Source of the DNA: Paracoccus homiensis
Lineage (GTDB): Bacteria; Pseudomonadota; Alphaproteobacteria; Rhodobacterales; Rhodobacteraceae
Reading direction: 5' to 3'
Length of the DNA stretch: 64,000 bases
NCBI RefSeq assembly: GCF_900111675.1
Contig: NZ_FOHO01000008.1
Location: forward strand, 62,001 to 126,000
Positions 44,882-52,862 of the stretch are shown piece by piece. Position numbers and translations under genes: made by a program. The notes below the pieces were generated by a model. That model saw nothing but the letters and a program-made list of their open reading frames with translations. It made no database searches and was not told the origin of the DNA. The first letter of the stretch is position 1. The number at the start of each line of letters is the position of its first letter.

Positions 44882-46009
44882 ATGTCCGATCTTCTGGCCG
44901 GTCAGTTCGCCTTCCTGAACGAGGCTGACCGGCTGAAATCCGTGACCCGCGCCAATGTCCTGCTGGACCTGTCGCGGGCCGAGAACAGCGCCGAACACAG
45001 CTGGCATGTCGCCTTGTGGGCGATGGTGTTCGGCGCGTCGGATCGTGCGATCGCAATGCTGTTGCTGCATGATCTGGTTGAAATCGATGTTGGCGATCAC
45101 CCGATCCATCTGACCCATGATGCCACCGATGTCGCCGCCGCCGAGGATGCCGCCGCGCGCCGCATCCTTGGGCTTCATCCGGACGCGGACACCCTTCTGA
45201 CCCAGTGGCGCGCCTTCGAGGGGCGCGTCGATGCCGATGCGGTCTTTGCCAAGCGGATGGATCACACACAGCCGTTGTTTCAGGTGTTGCAGGCCCCGTC
45301 GCCCTTGCCCGACCATGTGCAGATCGTGCGCGACAATCTGGAAGGTGGCCGCGCCGCGCGTCTGCGCGACGAATGGCCCGAGATGATCGAGGCCGCGCAG
45401 GCCTTGCTGGCGGGCGAAACGGTTGCCGGGGATCTGGCCGCGCGGCTGGCCTTTCTGGCCGAGGCCGATCAGCTGAAATCGGTGTACCGCGCGACGACAT
45501 TGATCGACGCCTCGCGTTTCGAGAACAGCGCCGAACATAGCTGGCATCTGGCGCTTTATGCGCTGGCCCTGGCCGATCAGGCCGGGCCGGGGGTCGATAT
45601 CGGCCGGGTGATCCGGATGCTGCTGCTGCATGATCTGGTCGAGATCGACGTCGGCGACGTGCCATTGCATTCCGCGGCGGGGCAGGCGCATGGATCTGCA
45701 CAGATCCAGCAGGCCGAGGCTGCCGCGGCCAGGCGGATCTTCGGCCTGTTGCCAGACGCGCAGGCGCAGGAATTCCACGCGCTGTGGCAGGAATTCGAGG
45801 CGGTTCAGACGCCCGATGCGATCTTTGCCAAATCGCTGGATCGCGTACAGCCCGCCGTTCAGAACCTGCATTCCGGCGGCGTCAGTTGGCGCGAATATTC
45901 GGTCAGCTTTGCCGATGTCGAGGCGCGGGTGGGCAGCAAGGTCAGCCGGGGCGCGCCCGCGATCTGGGACTGGCTGTCGCCGCAGATCGCGCTGGCGCTG
46001 GCCGACTGA
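44882..46009 (+). CDS. Tandem HD-domain phosphohydrolase (two YfbR/HDDC2-like units)
   Basis: A 375-residue protein made of two copies of an HD_3-type domain offset by 180 residues: NEADRLKSV at 13-21 against AEADQLKSV at 193-201, ENSAEHSWH at 34-42 against 214-222, and LLLHDLVEIDVGD at 60-72 against 247-259. Metal ligands are present in both copies: H39, H63/D64, D127 and H219, H250/D251, D320. Related single-domain enzymes are 5'-deoxynucleotidases or nucleotide-dephosphorylating hydrolases of about 190-200 residues. The fusion looks like internal duplication of one gene. It follows the alpha/beta hydrolase in the same direction. Confidence 0.85.
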   Translation: MSDLLAGQFAFLNEADRLKSVTRANVLLDLSRAENSAEHSWHVALWAMVFGASDRAIAMLLLHDLVEIDVGDHPIHLTHDATDVAAAEDAAARRILGLHPDADTLLTQWRAFEGRVDADAVFAKRMDHTQPLFQVLQAPSPLPDHVQIVRDNLEGGRAARLRDEWPEMIEAAQALLAGETVAGDLAARLAFLAEADQLKSVYRATTLIDASRFENSAEHSWHLALYALALADQAGPGVDIGRVIRMLLLHDLVEIDVGDVPLHSAAGQAHGSAQIQQAEAAAARRIFGLLPDAQAQEFHALWQEFEAVQTPDAIFAKSLDRVQPAVQNLHSGGVSWREYSVSFADVEARVGSKVSRGAPAIWDWLSPQIALALAD

Positions 46010-46014
46010 CCCGA

Positions 46015-47145
46015 TCAGCAAAACAGGGCGCGGCCATTGGCGCCGTGTCGCTGCACCATCTGGCGGGCCTTGGCACCCGTGGCAAAGGGGCGTGCGCCGG
46101 GAAATGTCGCGGACAGGTCGCGCAGTTCGGGAAACAGGGCAAAGATTTCCTCGGCGGCGTGACGCAGGGCCTTCAGGGTCTGCGGTCCGGGATACAGCGA
46201 TTCCGTTTCAGCCCCGTCCGAGCGGATGACCTCGTGCCGGTCGAACAGAAGATGGATATAGCTGACAGCCGTCGCATCAAGGATCTCGTCAATGCCGGGC
46301 GCATCGGTCAATTGACGGGCGGGCACCAGCAGCTCGAACGCGCCGAACATCCGTTGCGCGATCTGCGAGCGAACCAGAATGCGATGTTGGGGTGATACCG
46401 TCAGGTCGCGCGCGGGCAGGTTCGGACCAAGCGCCCCCGCCCTGATCCGGATCGGGCGCATCTTCGGATTGGCGGCCAGATCGGCGGCGCCCAGATCGCG
46501 TCGGCCATGCCAGCGGATCGGCTGGTGTCCGTGATCGCGGGTCCAGACCAGATCGCCGGGTCGCAGATCCTGCACCGGTCGTTCGCCCTGCGAGGTCAGG
46601 ATCATCGTACCCGCCGCGAAACAGACGATCGGCAAGTCGAAAATATCTGCCCCGAACGAGATCGTCGCGGCATAGGTGTTCACGGGCAGCGGGGCGGCGT
46701 CGACGATGGTGACGCCGCGCAAAACACTGATACCGTCCCATGCGGAAACCGTGCTGAGTGCGGGGCGCATGAAGATATCGCCATTTGCCATCTGCATCAG
46801 TACCCCGCTTTGGGTGACGGTGCTGTCATCGGGCAGCCGCAGATCGTATTGAATCCGGAAAAAACCGGTGATCTGCGAAACAGCCTGCTGCCCCGTCTGC
46901 GGGGAAAGATAGCTCATGTCCGATGTACCGGCGGCGTTGTAGGTGGTGGCGAAGGCGTTGACGGGTTGGTTGCCGACGCGGATGCCGACGGTCTCACCGG
47001 CAATTTCGACAGGTTTCAGTTGGCTGCGCCCTTCGGCACTGTGGCCGATCAGGCTGCGCGCCTGTGCATTGCTGGCAGGGGTGGCCGGGTTCGTGTTGAT
47101 CTGGGCAAGATTCCCGAACCACAAAAGGTTCACCGTGGTCGGCAT
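46015..47145 (-). CDS. Hint (Hedgehog/intein)-domain protein
   Basis: A 376-residue protein. Residues 1-165 are a hydrophilic, beta-rich region without a signal peptide (MPTTVNLLWFGNLAQ). From Cys175 the Hint_2 fold runs as CFAAGTMILTSQGERPVQDL (block A, with the catalytic Cys1), DLVWTRDHGHQPIRW, and LTVSPQHRILV with the block-B-like His254. The C-terminus ends in LFC with no clear extein. Hint_2 proteins of this type are frequent in Rhodobacteraceae and are often described as part of secreted or self-processing proteins. Whether this one cleaves at G/C is unknown. It stands alone, divergent from icd. Confidence 0.8.
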   Translation of the reverse strand: MPTTVNLLWFGNLAQINTNPATPASNAQARSLIGHSAEGRSQLKPVEIAGETVGIRVGNQPVNAFATTYNAAGTSDMSYLSPQTGQQAVSQITGFFRIQYDLRLPDDSTVTQSGVLMQMANGDIFMRPALSTVSAWDGISVLRGVTIVDAAPLPVNTYAATISFGADIFDLPIVCFAAGTMILTSQGERPVQDLRPGDLVWTRDHGHQPIRWHGRRDLGAADLAANPKMRPIRIRAGALGPNLPARDLTVSPQHRILVRSQIAQRMFGAFELLVPARQLTDAPGIDEILDATAVSYIHLLFDRHEVIRSDGAETESLYPGPQTLKALRHAAEEIFALFPELRDLSATFPGARPFATGAKARQMVQRHGANGRALFC

Positions 47146-47372
47146 GCGACCTTACTCCTTGAAAGATGACGACTGACCATCAAGGCTTAGGCAAAGCTGG
47201 CTGAGCCGCGGTTAACGCGGGCGGGCAATCCGCATCGGGTTTTCATCAAACTGTCTCGACCTGAATGCCCGGCTGTAGGGACGCTGATGGCATACCATCG
47301 CATACCGTCTTTCATTCAGCCTCGAATCCGGCTATAGCGCCTCAGCAGCATTCCAACGCCAAGGGGGCCAGT

Positions 47373-48584
47373 ATGTCGAAGATCAAGGTAGACAATCCCG
47401 TCGTCGAGCTCGACGGCGACGAAATGACCCGGATCATCTGGGATTTCATCAAGCAAAAGCTGATCCTGCCCTATCTGGACATCGATCTGAAATACTACGA
47501 TCTGGGCATCGAAGAGCGTGACCGCACCGACGACCAGATCACCGTCGATGCCGCCGAGGCGATCAAGAAATACGGTGTCGGCGTCAAATGCGCGACCATC
47601 ACCCCGGACGAGGCCCGCGTCGAGGAATTCGGCCTGAAAAAGATGTGGCGTTCGCCCAACGGCACCATCCGCAACATTCTGGGCGGCGTGATCTTCCGCG
47701 AGCCGATCATCTGCGAAAACGTCCCGCGTCTGGTTCCGGGCTGGACCCAGCCGATCATCGTCGGCCGTCACGCCTTTGGCGACCAGTACCGTGCGACCGA
47801 CTTCAAATTCCCCGGCAAGGGCAAGCTGACGATCAAGTTCGTCGGTGAGGACGGCGAAGAAATCGAACACGAGGTGTTCCAGTCGCCCGGCGCCGGTGTC
47901 GCCATGGCGATGTACAACCTTGACGATTCGATCCGCGATTTCGCACGCGCCAGCATGAACTATGGTCTGGCCCGCGGCGTTCCGGTCTATCTGTCGACCA
48001 AGAACACGATCATGAAGGTCTATGACGGCCGCTTCAAGGATCTGTTCCAGCAGGTCTTTGACGAGGAATTCGCGGACAAGTTCAAGGAAGCCGGCATTAC
48101 CTATGAACATCGCCTGATCGACGACATGGTCGCCAGCGCGATGAAATGGTCGGGCGGCTATGTCTGGGCCTGCAAGAACTATGACGGCGACGTGCAGTCC
48201 GACACCGTTGCGCAGGGCTTTGGCAGCCTTGGCTTGATGACCAGCGTCCTGATGACGCCGGATGGGCAGGTCGTCGAATCCGAGGCCGCGCATGGCACCG
48301 TGACCCGTCACTATCGTGAACACCAGAAGGGCAACGCGACCTCGACCAACTCGATCGCGTCGATCTTTGCCTGGACCGGTGGCCTGAAGCACCGCGCCAA
48401 GCTGGACGGCAATGATGCGCTGATGAACTTTGCCACCACGCTGGAGAAGGTCACCGTTCAGTGCGTCGAGGACGGCTTCATGACCAAGGACCTCGCGCTG
48501 CTGGTCGGTCCGGATCAGAAATGGCTGACCACCATGGGCTTCCTTGAGAAGGTCGATGAGTACCTGAACAAGGCCCTCAGCTAA
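47373..48584 (+). CDS. icd: NADP-dependent isocitrate dehydrogenase
   Basis: A 403-residue TCA-cycle enzyme that turns isocitrate to 2-oxoglutarate, CO2 and NADPH. It is the eukaryote-like dimeric subfamily, as shown by [19 protein letters not shown] at the start, [19 protein letters not shown] (substrate Ser and Arg), [14 protein letters not shown], the catalytic Tyr/Lys region [43 protein letters not shown] metal ligands, and [16 protein letters not shown] binding NADP. The MSKIKVDN start at 47373 has AAGGGGG eight bases before it. A strong terminator follows 11 bases after the stop. Confidence 0.97.
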   Translation: MSKIKVDNPVVELDGDEMTRIIWDFIKQKLILPYLDIDLKYYDLGIEERDRTDDQITVDAAEAIKKYGVGVKCATITPDEARVEEFGLKKMWRSPNGTIRNILGGVIFREPIICENVPRLVPGWTQPIIVGRHAFGDQYRATDFKFPGKGKLTIKFVGEDGEEIEHEVFQSPGAGVAMAMYNLDDSIRDFARASMNYGLARGVPVYLSTKNTIMKVYDGRFKDLFQQVFDEEFADKFKEAGITYEHRLIDDMVASAMKWSGGYVWACKNYDGDVQSDTVAQGFGSLGLMTSVLMTPDGQVVESEAAHGTVTRHYREHQKGNATSTNSIASIFAWTGGLKHRAKLDGNDALMNFATTLEKVTVQCVEDGFMTKDLALLVGPDQKWLTTMGFLEKVDEYLNKALS

Positions 48585-48595
48585 GGGCGACATGC

Positions 48596-48623
48596 AAAGG
48601 CCGGGCAAACGCCCGGCCTTTTT
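48596..48623. terminator. Bidirectional intrinsic terminator between icd and eamA
   Basis: AAAGGCCGGGC-AAAC-GCCCGGCC then TTTTT. The 8-bp GC stem with flanking A and T runs would end transcripts from both icd (plus) and the convergent transporter gene (minus). Confidence 0.88.
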
Positions 48624-48635
48624 CATTGCGACAGC

Positions 48636-49568
48636 TTACAGCGGTTGCATACCCGGTCTTGGACGGCTGCGCAGGGTCCGGGGTATCGGCAGGGTGATGA
48701 TCGCAAGGCAGCCGATGACCATGGCGACCCCGATCCAGCCCAATACGGGCAGACGCTCTCCCACGATCAGGACGGCAAGGACGGCGGCCACGACCGGCTC
48801 GAACAGGGTGATGACGGTGGCCATGCTGGCCTGCACGCGGGCCAGACCATACCCGAAGGCGACATAGCCCAGAAACATCGGCACCGCCGCCATGTACAGG
48901 CCGACCGCTGCATTCGTCCACGAGGCCAGGAACGGCCCGCCCGACATGACCAGAACCGGCATCAGCAGCAGCCCGCCCAGCCCGAAGGTCGCGCCCATCG
49001 CCACCGAGGACCGGGTGCCATCCAGCATCATCTTGCGCGCAGTCCAGGAATACAGCGCATAGGTGAACCCGCCGATCAGCCCCAGAAACACCCCAAGCGG
49101 GACCGAGTCCCCGCCGATATCCGCACCATGGGCCGCATTTTCGGCCACGCAGATCAGGCCCATGCCGACCAGTCCCACCAAGGCGCCGACCGACCAGCGC
49201 AAGGTCAGCCGCCTGCGTTCCAGCAGATACTCGATCAGCGCCGACAGAAGCGGGGCCGAGCCGATGGTGATCACCGTTCCCACGGTCACGCCCGCCAGCC
49301 GCATCGAACCGTAGAACGCAAGCGGATAGATCGCGACCGCGATCGCGCCGATGATCAGCAGCCGTCCTTGCCCCCACAGGGCCACGCGGGCGCGGGCGAT
49401 GCCACGTGCGGCGACGAGCGCCTGTGCGATCCCGCCCAGCCCCATCGCGGCCGCACCGATGGCGGCGGCACCGACCTGGGGGGCGAATGTGGCGGCGGTG
49501 CCGGTCGTGCCCCAGACGAAGGCGGAAAACAGGATGGCGAGAACGCCCAGGGCTTGAGTCTGCATCAT
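48636..49568 (-). CDS. EamA/DMT family permease, probable exporter
   Basis: A 310-residue drug/metabolite transporter with ten predicted helices in two EamA repeats. Seen: LAILFSAFVWGTTGTAATFAPQ at the start, LAFYGSMRLAGVTVGTVITIGSAPLLSALIEYLLERRRLT between the repeats, and GYVAFGYGLARVQASMATVITLFEPVVAAVLAVLIVGERLP, the EamA signature, near the C-terminus. Substrates in this family range over amino acids, purines and small metabolites. The tetR gene upstream ends one base before its ATG, so the repressor-transporter pair is one operon. Confidence 0.88.
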   Translation of the reverse strand: MMQTQALGVLAILFSAFVWGTTGTAATFAPQVGAAAIGAAAMGLGGIAQALVAARGIARARVALWGQGRLLIIGAIAVAIYPLAFYGSMRLAGVTVGTVITIGSAPLLSALIEYLLERRRLTLRWSVGALVGLVGMGLICVAENAAHGADIGGDSVPLGVFLGLIGGFTYALYSWTARKMMLDGTRSSVAMGATFGLGGLLLMPVLVMSGGPFLASWTNAAVGLYMAAVPMFLGYVAFGYGLARVQASMATVITLFEPVVAAVLAVLIVGERLPVLGWIGVAMVIGCLAIITLPIPRTLRSRPRPGMQPL

Positions 49569-49569
49569 C

Positions 49570-50160
49570 CTACAGCACCTTCAGCATGTCGTGGACGATC
49601 GCGCGGGCAGTCCCCACGCGGGTACTGTTGCCGTCCAGTCCGGCGCGGGCCATCGCCCCTTCAAGCAGGAACGCGATATGCGCAGCAAGCGCGGTCACGC
49701 GATCCGGATCGGCGGGCAGCAGAGAGGTCAAATGCTGCGCGATGATCGCCTCGACCTCTTCCTTGTGCTGGCGCACAGCGGTCCGGCCTTCATCGCCGGC
49801 CTCAAGCTCGGCCGCGGCATTCAGCAATCCGCAGCCGCGAAAGCCGCGTTCATAGGCGAATTCGGCATGGTCCTGATAGGCGTCGAACACGGCCAGAATA
49901 CGTTGCGCCGGGTCGTCGGCCCCTTGCAGCCGGTGCCGATACAGGTCCAGCCATTCCGCGTGCCGCGCCTGCAGATACTGGTTCACCAGATCGGATTTGG
50001 ATGAAAAGTTGTTATACAGGCTTTTCTTGGCGACGCCCGCACGTTGAATGATGCTGTCGATGCCGGTGCCTGCGATCCCGTGGTTATAGAACAGCACCAT
50101 CGCCGCCTGCATCAGGCGATCATGGGCGGATGGTCTGGGGGTGTCGTCGGTCGTGGTCAT
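49570..50160 (-). CDS. TetR family repressor of the adjacent transporter
   Basis: A 196-residue regulator. The N-terminal HTH is AMVLFYNHGIAGTGIDSIIQRAGVAKKSLYNNFSSKSDLV, with the typical T-x-x-x-I-x-x-x-A-G-V and Y-x-x-F-x-S-K. The C-terminal ligand domain has GFRGCGLLNAAAE, found in TetR regulators of the YcfQ/AcrR-like type. I choose the ATG at 50160 for its GGAG with six-base spacing; a start at 50166 is nearly as good. A 22-bp near-palindrome lies just upstream, so it likely represses itself and the coupled eamA gene. Confidence 0.9.
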   Translation of the reverse strand: MTTTDDTPRPSAHDRLMQAAMVLFYNHGIAGTGIDSIIQRAGVAKKSLYNNFSSKSDLVNQYLQARHAEWLDLYRHRLQGADDPAQRILAVFDAYQDHAEFAYERGFRGCGLLNAAAELEAGDEGRTAVRQHKEEVEAIIAQHLTSLLPADPDRVTALAAHIAFLLEGAMARAGLDGNSTRVGTARAIVHDMLKVL

Positions 50161-50176
50161 GGGCATCTCCGTCAAA

Positions 50177-50198
50177 GTAGGTAGACCGGTATACCTAC
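50177..50198. promoter_or_regulatory. TetR-type operator upstream of tetR-eamA
   Basis: A 22-bp inverted repeat with arms GTAGGTAGACC and GGTATACCTAC (one mismatched pair), centred about 27 bp before the tetR ATG. The core TAGGTA...TACCTA is typical in size for a TetR dimer. Confidence 0.65.
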
Positions 50199-50244
50199 AT
50201 TTGTGATTTGGCAAGCGAAGTCATTGACGCCGTGCCGCAATGGC

Positions 50245-50273
50245 TGCGGCCCCTCTTTCTTTGCGGGGCCGCA
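50245..50273 (+). repeat. Hairpin in the leader of purQ
   Basis: A 9-bp stem (TGCGGCCCC / GGGGCCGCA) with an 11-base pyrimidine-rich loop (TCTTTCTTTGC) lies 41 bases before the purQ ATG. It may be a transcript feature of the purQ leader; I see no match to a known purine riboswitch. Confidence 0.4.
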
Positions 50274-50314
50274 TGCGCTATGGCCCGTGCCATCCCCGCT
50301 GACAGGAGCCCGCG

Positions 50315-50983
50315 ATGAAAGCCGCCGTCGTCACTTTTCCCGGATCAAACTGCGACCGTGATCTTGCCGTCGCCCTGCAGCAGGCAGGGGCCGAGGTCAC
50401 GCGCATCTGGCACAAGGACTCGGCCCTGCCCGAAGGCACCGATCTTGTCGCCGTGCCGGGCGGGTTTTCCTATGGCGATTACCTGCGTTGCGGCGCGATC
50501 GCCGCGCAATCGCCGATCGCCGCGGCGATCCGCGACCATGCGGCGCGGGGCGGCTTCGTTCTGGGCATCTGCAACGGTTTTCAGGTGCTGACCGAACTGA
50601 AGCTGCTGCCCGGCGCGCTGATGCGCAATCAGGGCCTGACCTTCATCTGCCGCCCGGCCGGTCTGCGTGTCGAAACGGCAGACAGCGCGTATACCCAAGG
50701 TTACGCCAAGGGTCAGACGATCACCATTCCGGTGGCCCATCACGACGGCAACTACCAGATCACCGATGACGGTCTGGCGCAGCTTCGCGATCAGGACCGC
50801 ATCGCCTTTACCTATGCCCCTGCCGTCAACGGGTCGGTCGCGGATATTGCGGGCGTTCTGTCGGAAAACCGCCGGGTGCTGGGCATGATGCCGCATCCCG
50901 AACGCGCCGCCGATCCGGCGTTGGGCGGCAATGACGGTGCCGCGATGTTCGCGGGTCTTGTCGGTGGCTTGATCAACGCCTGA
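50315..50983 (+). CDS. purQ: Phosphoribosylformylglycinamidine synthase subunit I
   Basis: A 222-residue class I glutaminase that feeds ammonia to PurL, with PurS as third part, in the fourth step of purine synthesis. Seen: KAAVVTFPGSNCDRDLAVAL, VPGGFSYGDYLRCGAIAA, GICNGFQVLTELKLLPG with nucleophile Cys86, VAHHDGNY, and GMMPHPERAADPALGG with the catalytic His-x-Glu. Length is normal for the short (PurS-dependent) type. Neither purS nor purL is next to it. A CAGGAG ribosome site precedes the ATG. The dctB gene follows in the same direction. Confidence 0.95.
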   Translation: MKAAVVTFPGSNCDRDLAVALQQAGAEVTRIWHKDSALPEGTDLVAVPGGFSYGDYLRCGAIAAQSPIAAAIRDHAARGGFVLGICNGFQVLTELKLLPGALMRNQGLTFICRPAGLRVETADSAYTQGYAKGQTITIPVAHHDGNYQITDDGLAQLRDQDRIAFTYAPAVNGSVADIAGVLSENRRVLGMMPHPERAADPALGGNDGAAMFAGLVGGLINA

Positions 50984-51062
50984 CTTGAGCGGCGCGGGTC
51001 TTGCGCTTAGATTGCGACAATTCCGCAGCTTGACTGGGCCCACCGTGAACGATGACGAACAG

Positions 51063-52838
51063 ATGGACGCGCATGACCCGCAGGGTCGGCCTGCCGGTGG
51101 GCAGTCGCCGAACCCGTGGTGGCTGCGCTCTGTCATCGGGCTGATCTTCCTGACCGCGCTGGCCTCGATCTGGACGACGAATACCTGGCTGACGGAACGG
51201 TTTTCCGAAAACACCCGCGTGCGGTCGGAACTGCGGCTGGCCTTGTATACGGGCAACCTTCTGTCCGAATTGCAGCGAACTGCGGTGGTGCCGCTGCTGC
51301 TGGCACGCGACCCGGCCCTGATCGGGGCGCTGCAAAGCAACGATTTCTCGACCACTTCGGCGCGGCTGATGGCGGCGCAGAAGGAAATCGGCGCGGCCTC
51401 GATCCGCCTGCTGGATGCGTCCGGGCGCACGGTCGGCGCGACCGACCGTTATCAGCTGGGCACCAATAATGTGCAGGCCCCCTATTATGTCGAGGCCCTG
51501 CGGTCCCGTGATACGGTGTTCAGCGTGTCGAACCAGGGCTCGGGCGCCTATGAATTCACCTATTCCCGCGCGATCGTGGCCGATGGCAAGACGCTTGGCG
51601 TGATCGTGGTCGGCGCGGATCTGACGCGTCTGGAACGGTCCTGGGCCGGAATTTCCGATGCCGTGGCCGTGACCGACAGCGCGGGCGACATCATCCTTGC
51701 GACCGAACCGCGCTGGCGCGGGCTGACCATGCCCGAAGCGCTGGCCGTCCGTTCGGCCCCCTCGGCCATTCAACGCGCGTTCCAGGTGACCGCGGACTGG
51801 ACCAGCATGCCCGCCGACGCCTATCTGCAGGGCAGGGCGGTGATGCGCAGTGAATCGCGGATCCCGTTCCGCGGCTGGCGGATGATCAGCTTTACCACCT
51901 ACGCCTCGATCCGAGAGCGGGTGAACGCGGTCCTTGCGCTGGAAATCATGGGCTTTGCGATCCTGCTGGCGGGGACATTCTATCTAATGTCGCGCCGCGC
52001 GCGGCGGCAATCGGCGGCCTATATGCGCGAATCCGCGGATCTGCGCGCCCTGAACGCGCGGCTGACGCGCGAGATTGCCGAACGCGAGCGGGTCCAGAAG
52101 GAACTGCGCGTCGCCGAACAGACCGTGCAGCAATCTTCGAAGCTGGCGGCGCTGGGGGAAATGTCGGCGGGGGTCAGCCACGAACTGAACCAGCCGCTGG
52201 CGGCGATGAAAACCTATCTGGCCGGGGCGCGGCTGTTGCTGCAACGCGGTCGCAGCGAAGAGGCGCTGTCCTCGTTTCAGCGCATCGATGACCTGATCGA
52301 GCGTATGGGGGCCATCACCCGACAGCTTAAATCCTATGCCCGCAAGGGCGGCGAGGCGGTCGAGCCGGTGGATCTGCGCGCCTCGGTCAGCAATGCGCTG
52401 ACCATGATGGAGCCGCAGCTGCGCACCCGTCCGATCCGGGTCAACCGCAATTTTCCCCGTGGCAAGGTCATGGTGCTGGCCGATCGCATCCGCCTGGAAC
52501 AGGTCATCATCAACCTGCTGCGCAATGCCGTCGATGCGGTCAAGGACCGGCGCGAGGCCACCATCGACATCGTGGTCGAGGTCGGCTCTCACGCCTATGT
52601 GTCCGTGCGCGATAACGGTCCCGGTGTTTCTGACCTAGAAAAGCTGTTTGAACCCTTTTGGACAACGAAGAAGCCCGGCGAGGGAACCGGATTGGGACTT
52701 GCGATTTCTTCTTCGATCGTCGCTGATTTCGGCGGACGGCTGACAGCACATAATGAAACCGAGGGAGGCGCGGTGTTTCAGGTGGAATTGCCGCTGCACC
52801 GGCCCGGTCAGCCCCGCGAGGCGTTGGGCGCAGAATAA
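51063..52838 (+). CDS. dctB: C4-dicarboxylate sensor histidine kinase DctB
   Basis: A 591-residue membrane sensor. Two helices (about residues 20-40 and 285-305) flank a periplasmic double-PDC domain (SIRLLDASGRTVGATDRYQLGTN, APYYVEALRS, GAYEFTYSRAIVADGKTLGVIVVGADL) like that which binds succinate/malate in Sinorhizobium DctB. After a coiled coil comes HisKA (MSAGVSHELNQPLAAMKTYL, with the phospho-His) and HATPase boxes (INLLRNAVDAV, VRDNGPGV, GTGLGLAISSS). The start is unsure: the frame opens at 50985 (TTG) and 51063 is the first ATG, with no clear ribosome site. It is paired with dctD. The dctPQM transporter is not in the window. Confidence 0.9.
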   Translation: MDAHDPQGRPAGGQSPNPWWLRSVIGLIFLTALASIWTTNTWLTERFSENTRVRSELRLALYTGNLLSELQRTAVVPLLLARDPALIGALQSNDFSTTSARLMAAQKEIGAASIRLLDASGRTVGATDRYQLGTNNVQAPYYVEALRSRDTVFSVSNQGSGAYEFTYSRAIVADGKTLGVIVVGADLTRLERSWAGISDAVAVTDSAGDIILATEPRWRGLTMPEALAVRSAPSAIQRAFQVTADWTSMPADAYLQGRAVMRSESRIPFRGWRMISFTTYASIRERVNAVLALEIMGFAILLAGTFYLMSRRARRQSAAYMRESADLRALNARLTREIAERERVQKELRVAEQTVQQSSKLAALGEMSAGVSHELNQPLAAMKTYLAGARLLLQRGRSEEALSSFQRIDDLIERMGAITRQLKSYARKGGEAVEPVDLRASVSNALTMMEPQLRTRPIRVNRNFPRGKVMVLADRIRLEQVIINLLRNAVDAVKDRREATIDIVVEVGSHAYVSVRDNGPGVSDLEKLFEPFWTTKKPGEGTGLGLAISSSIVADFGGRLTAHNETEGGAVFQVELPLHRPGQPREALGAE

Positions 52839-52862
52839 GAACAAGGAAGGAGTCGTGGCCTC

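Noticed and set aside
44156-46021. 621-codon minus-strand frame opposite the hydrolase and HD genes
   Set aside because: Its apparent internal repeats simply mirror the real HD duplication on the plus strand.
47146-47372. CtrA box upstream of the Hint gene
   Set aside because: Only one TTAACC half-site is present; the second half is missing at the required spacing.
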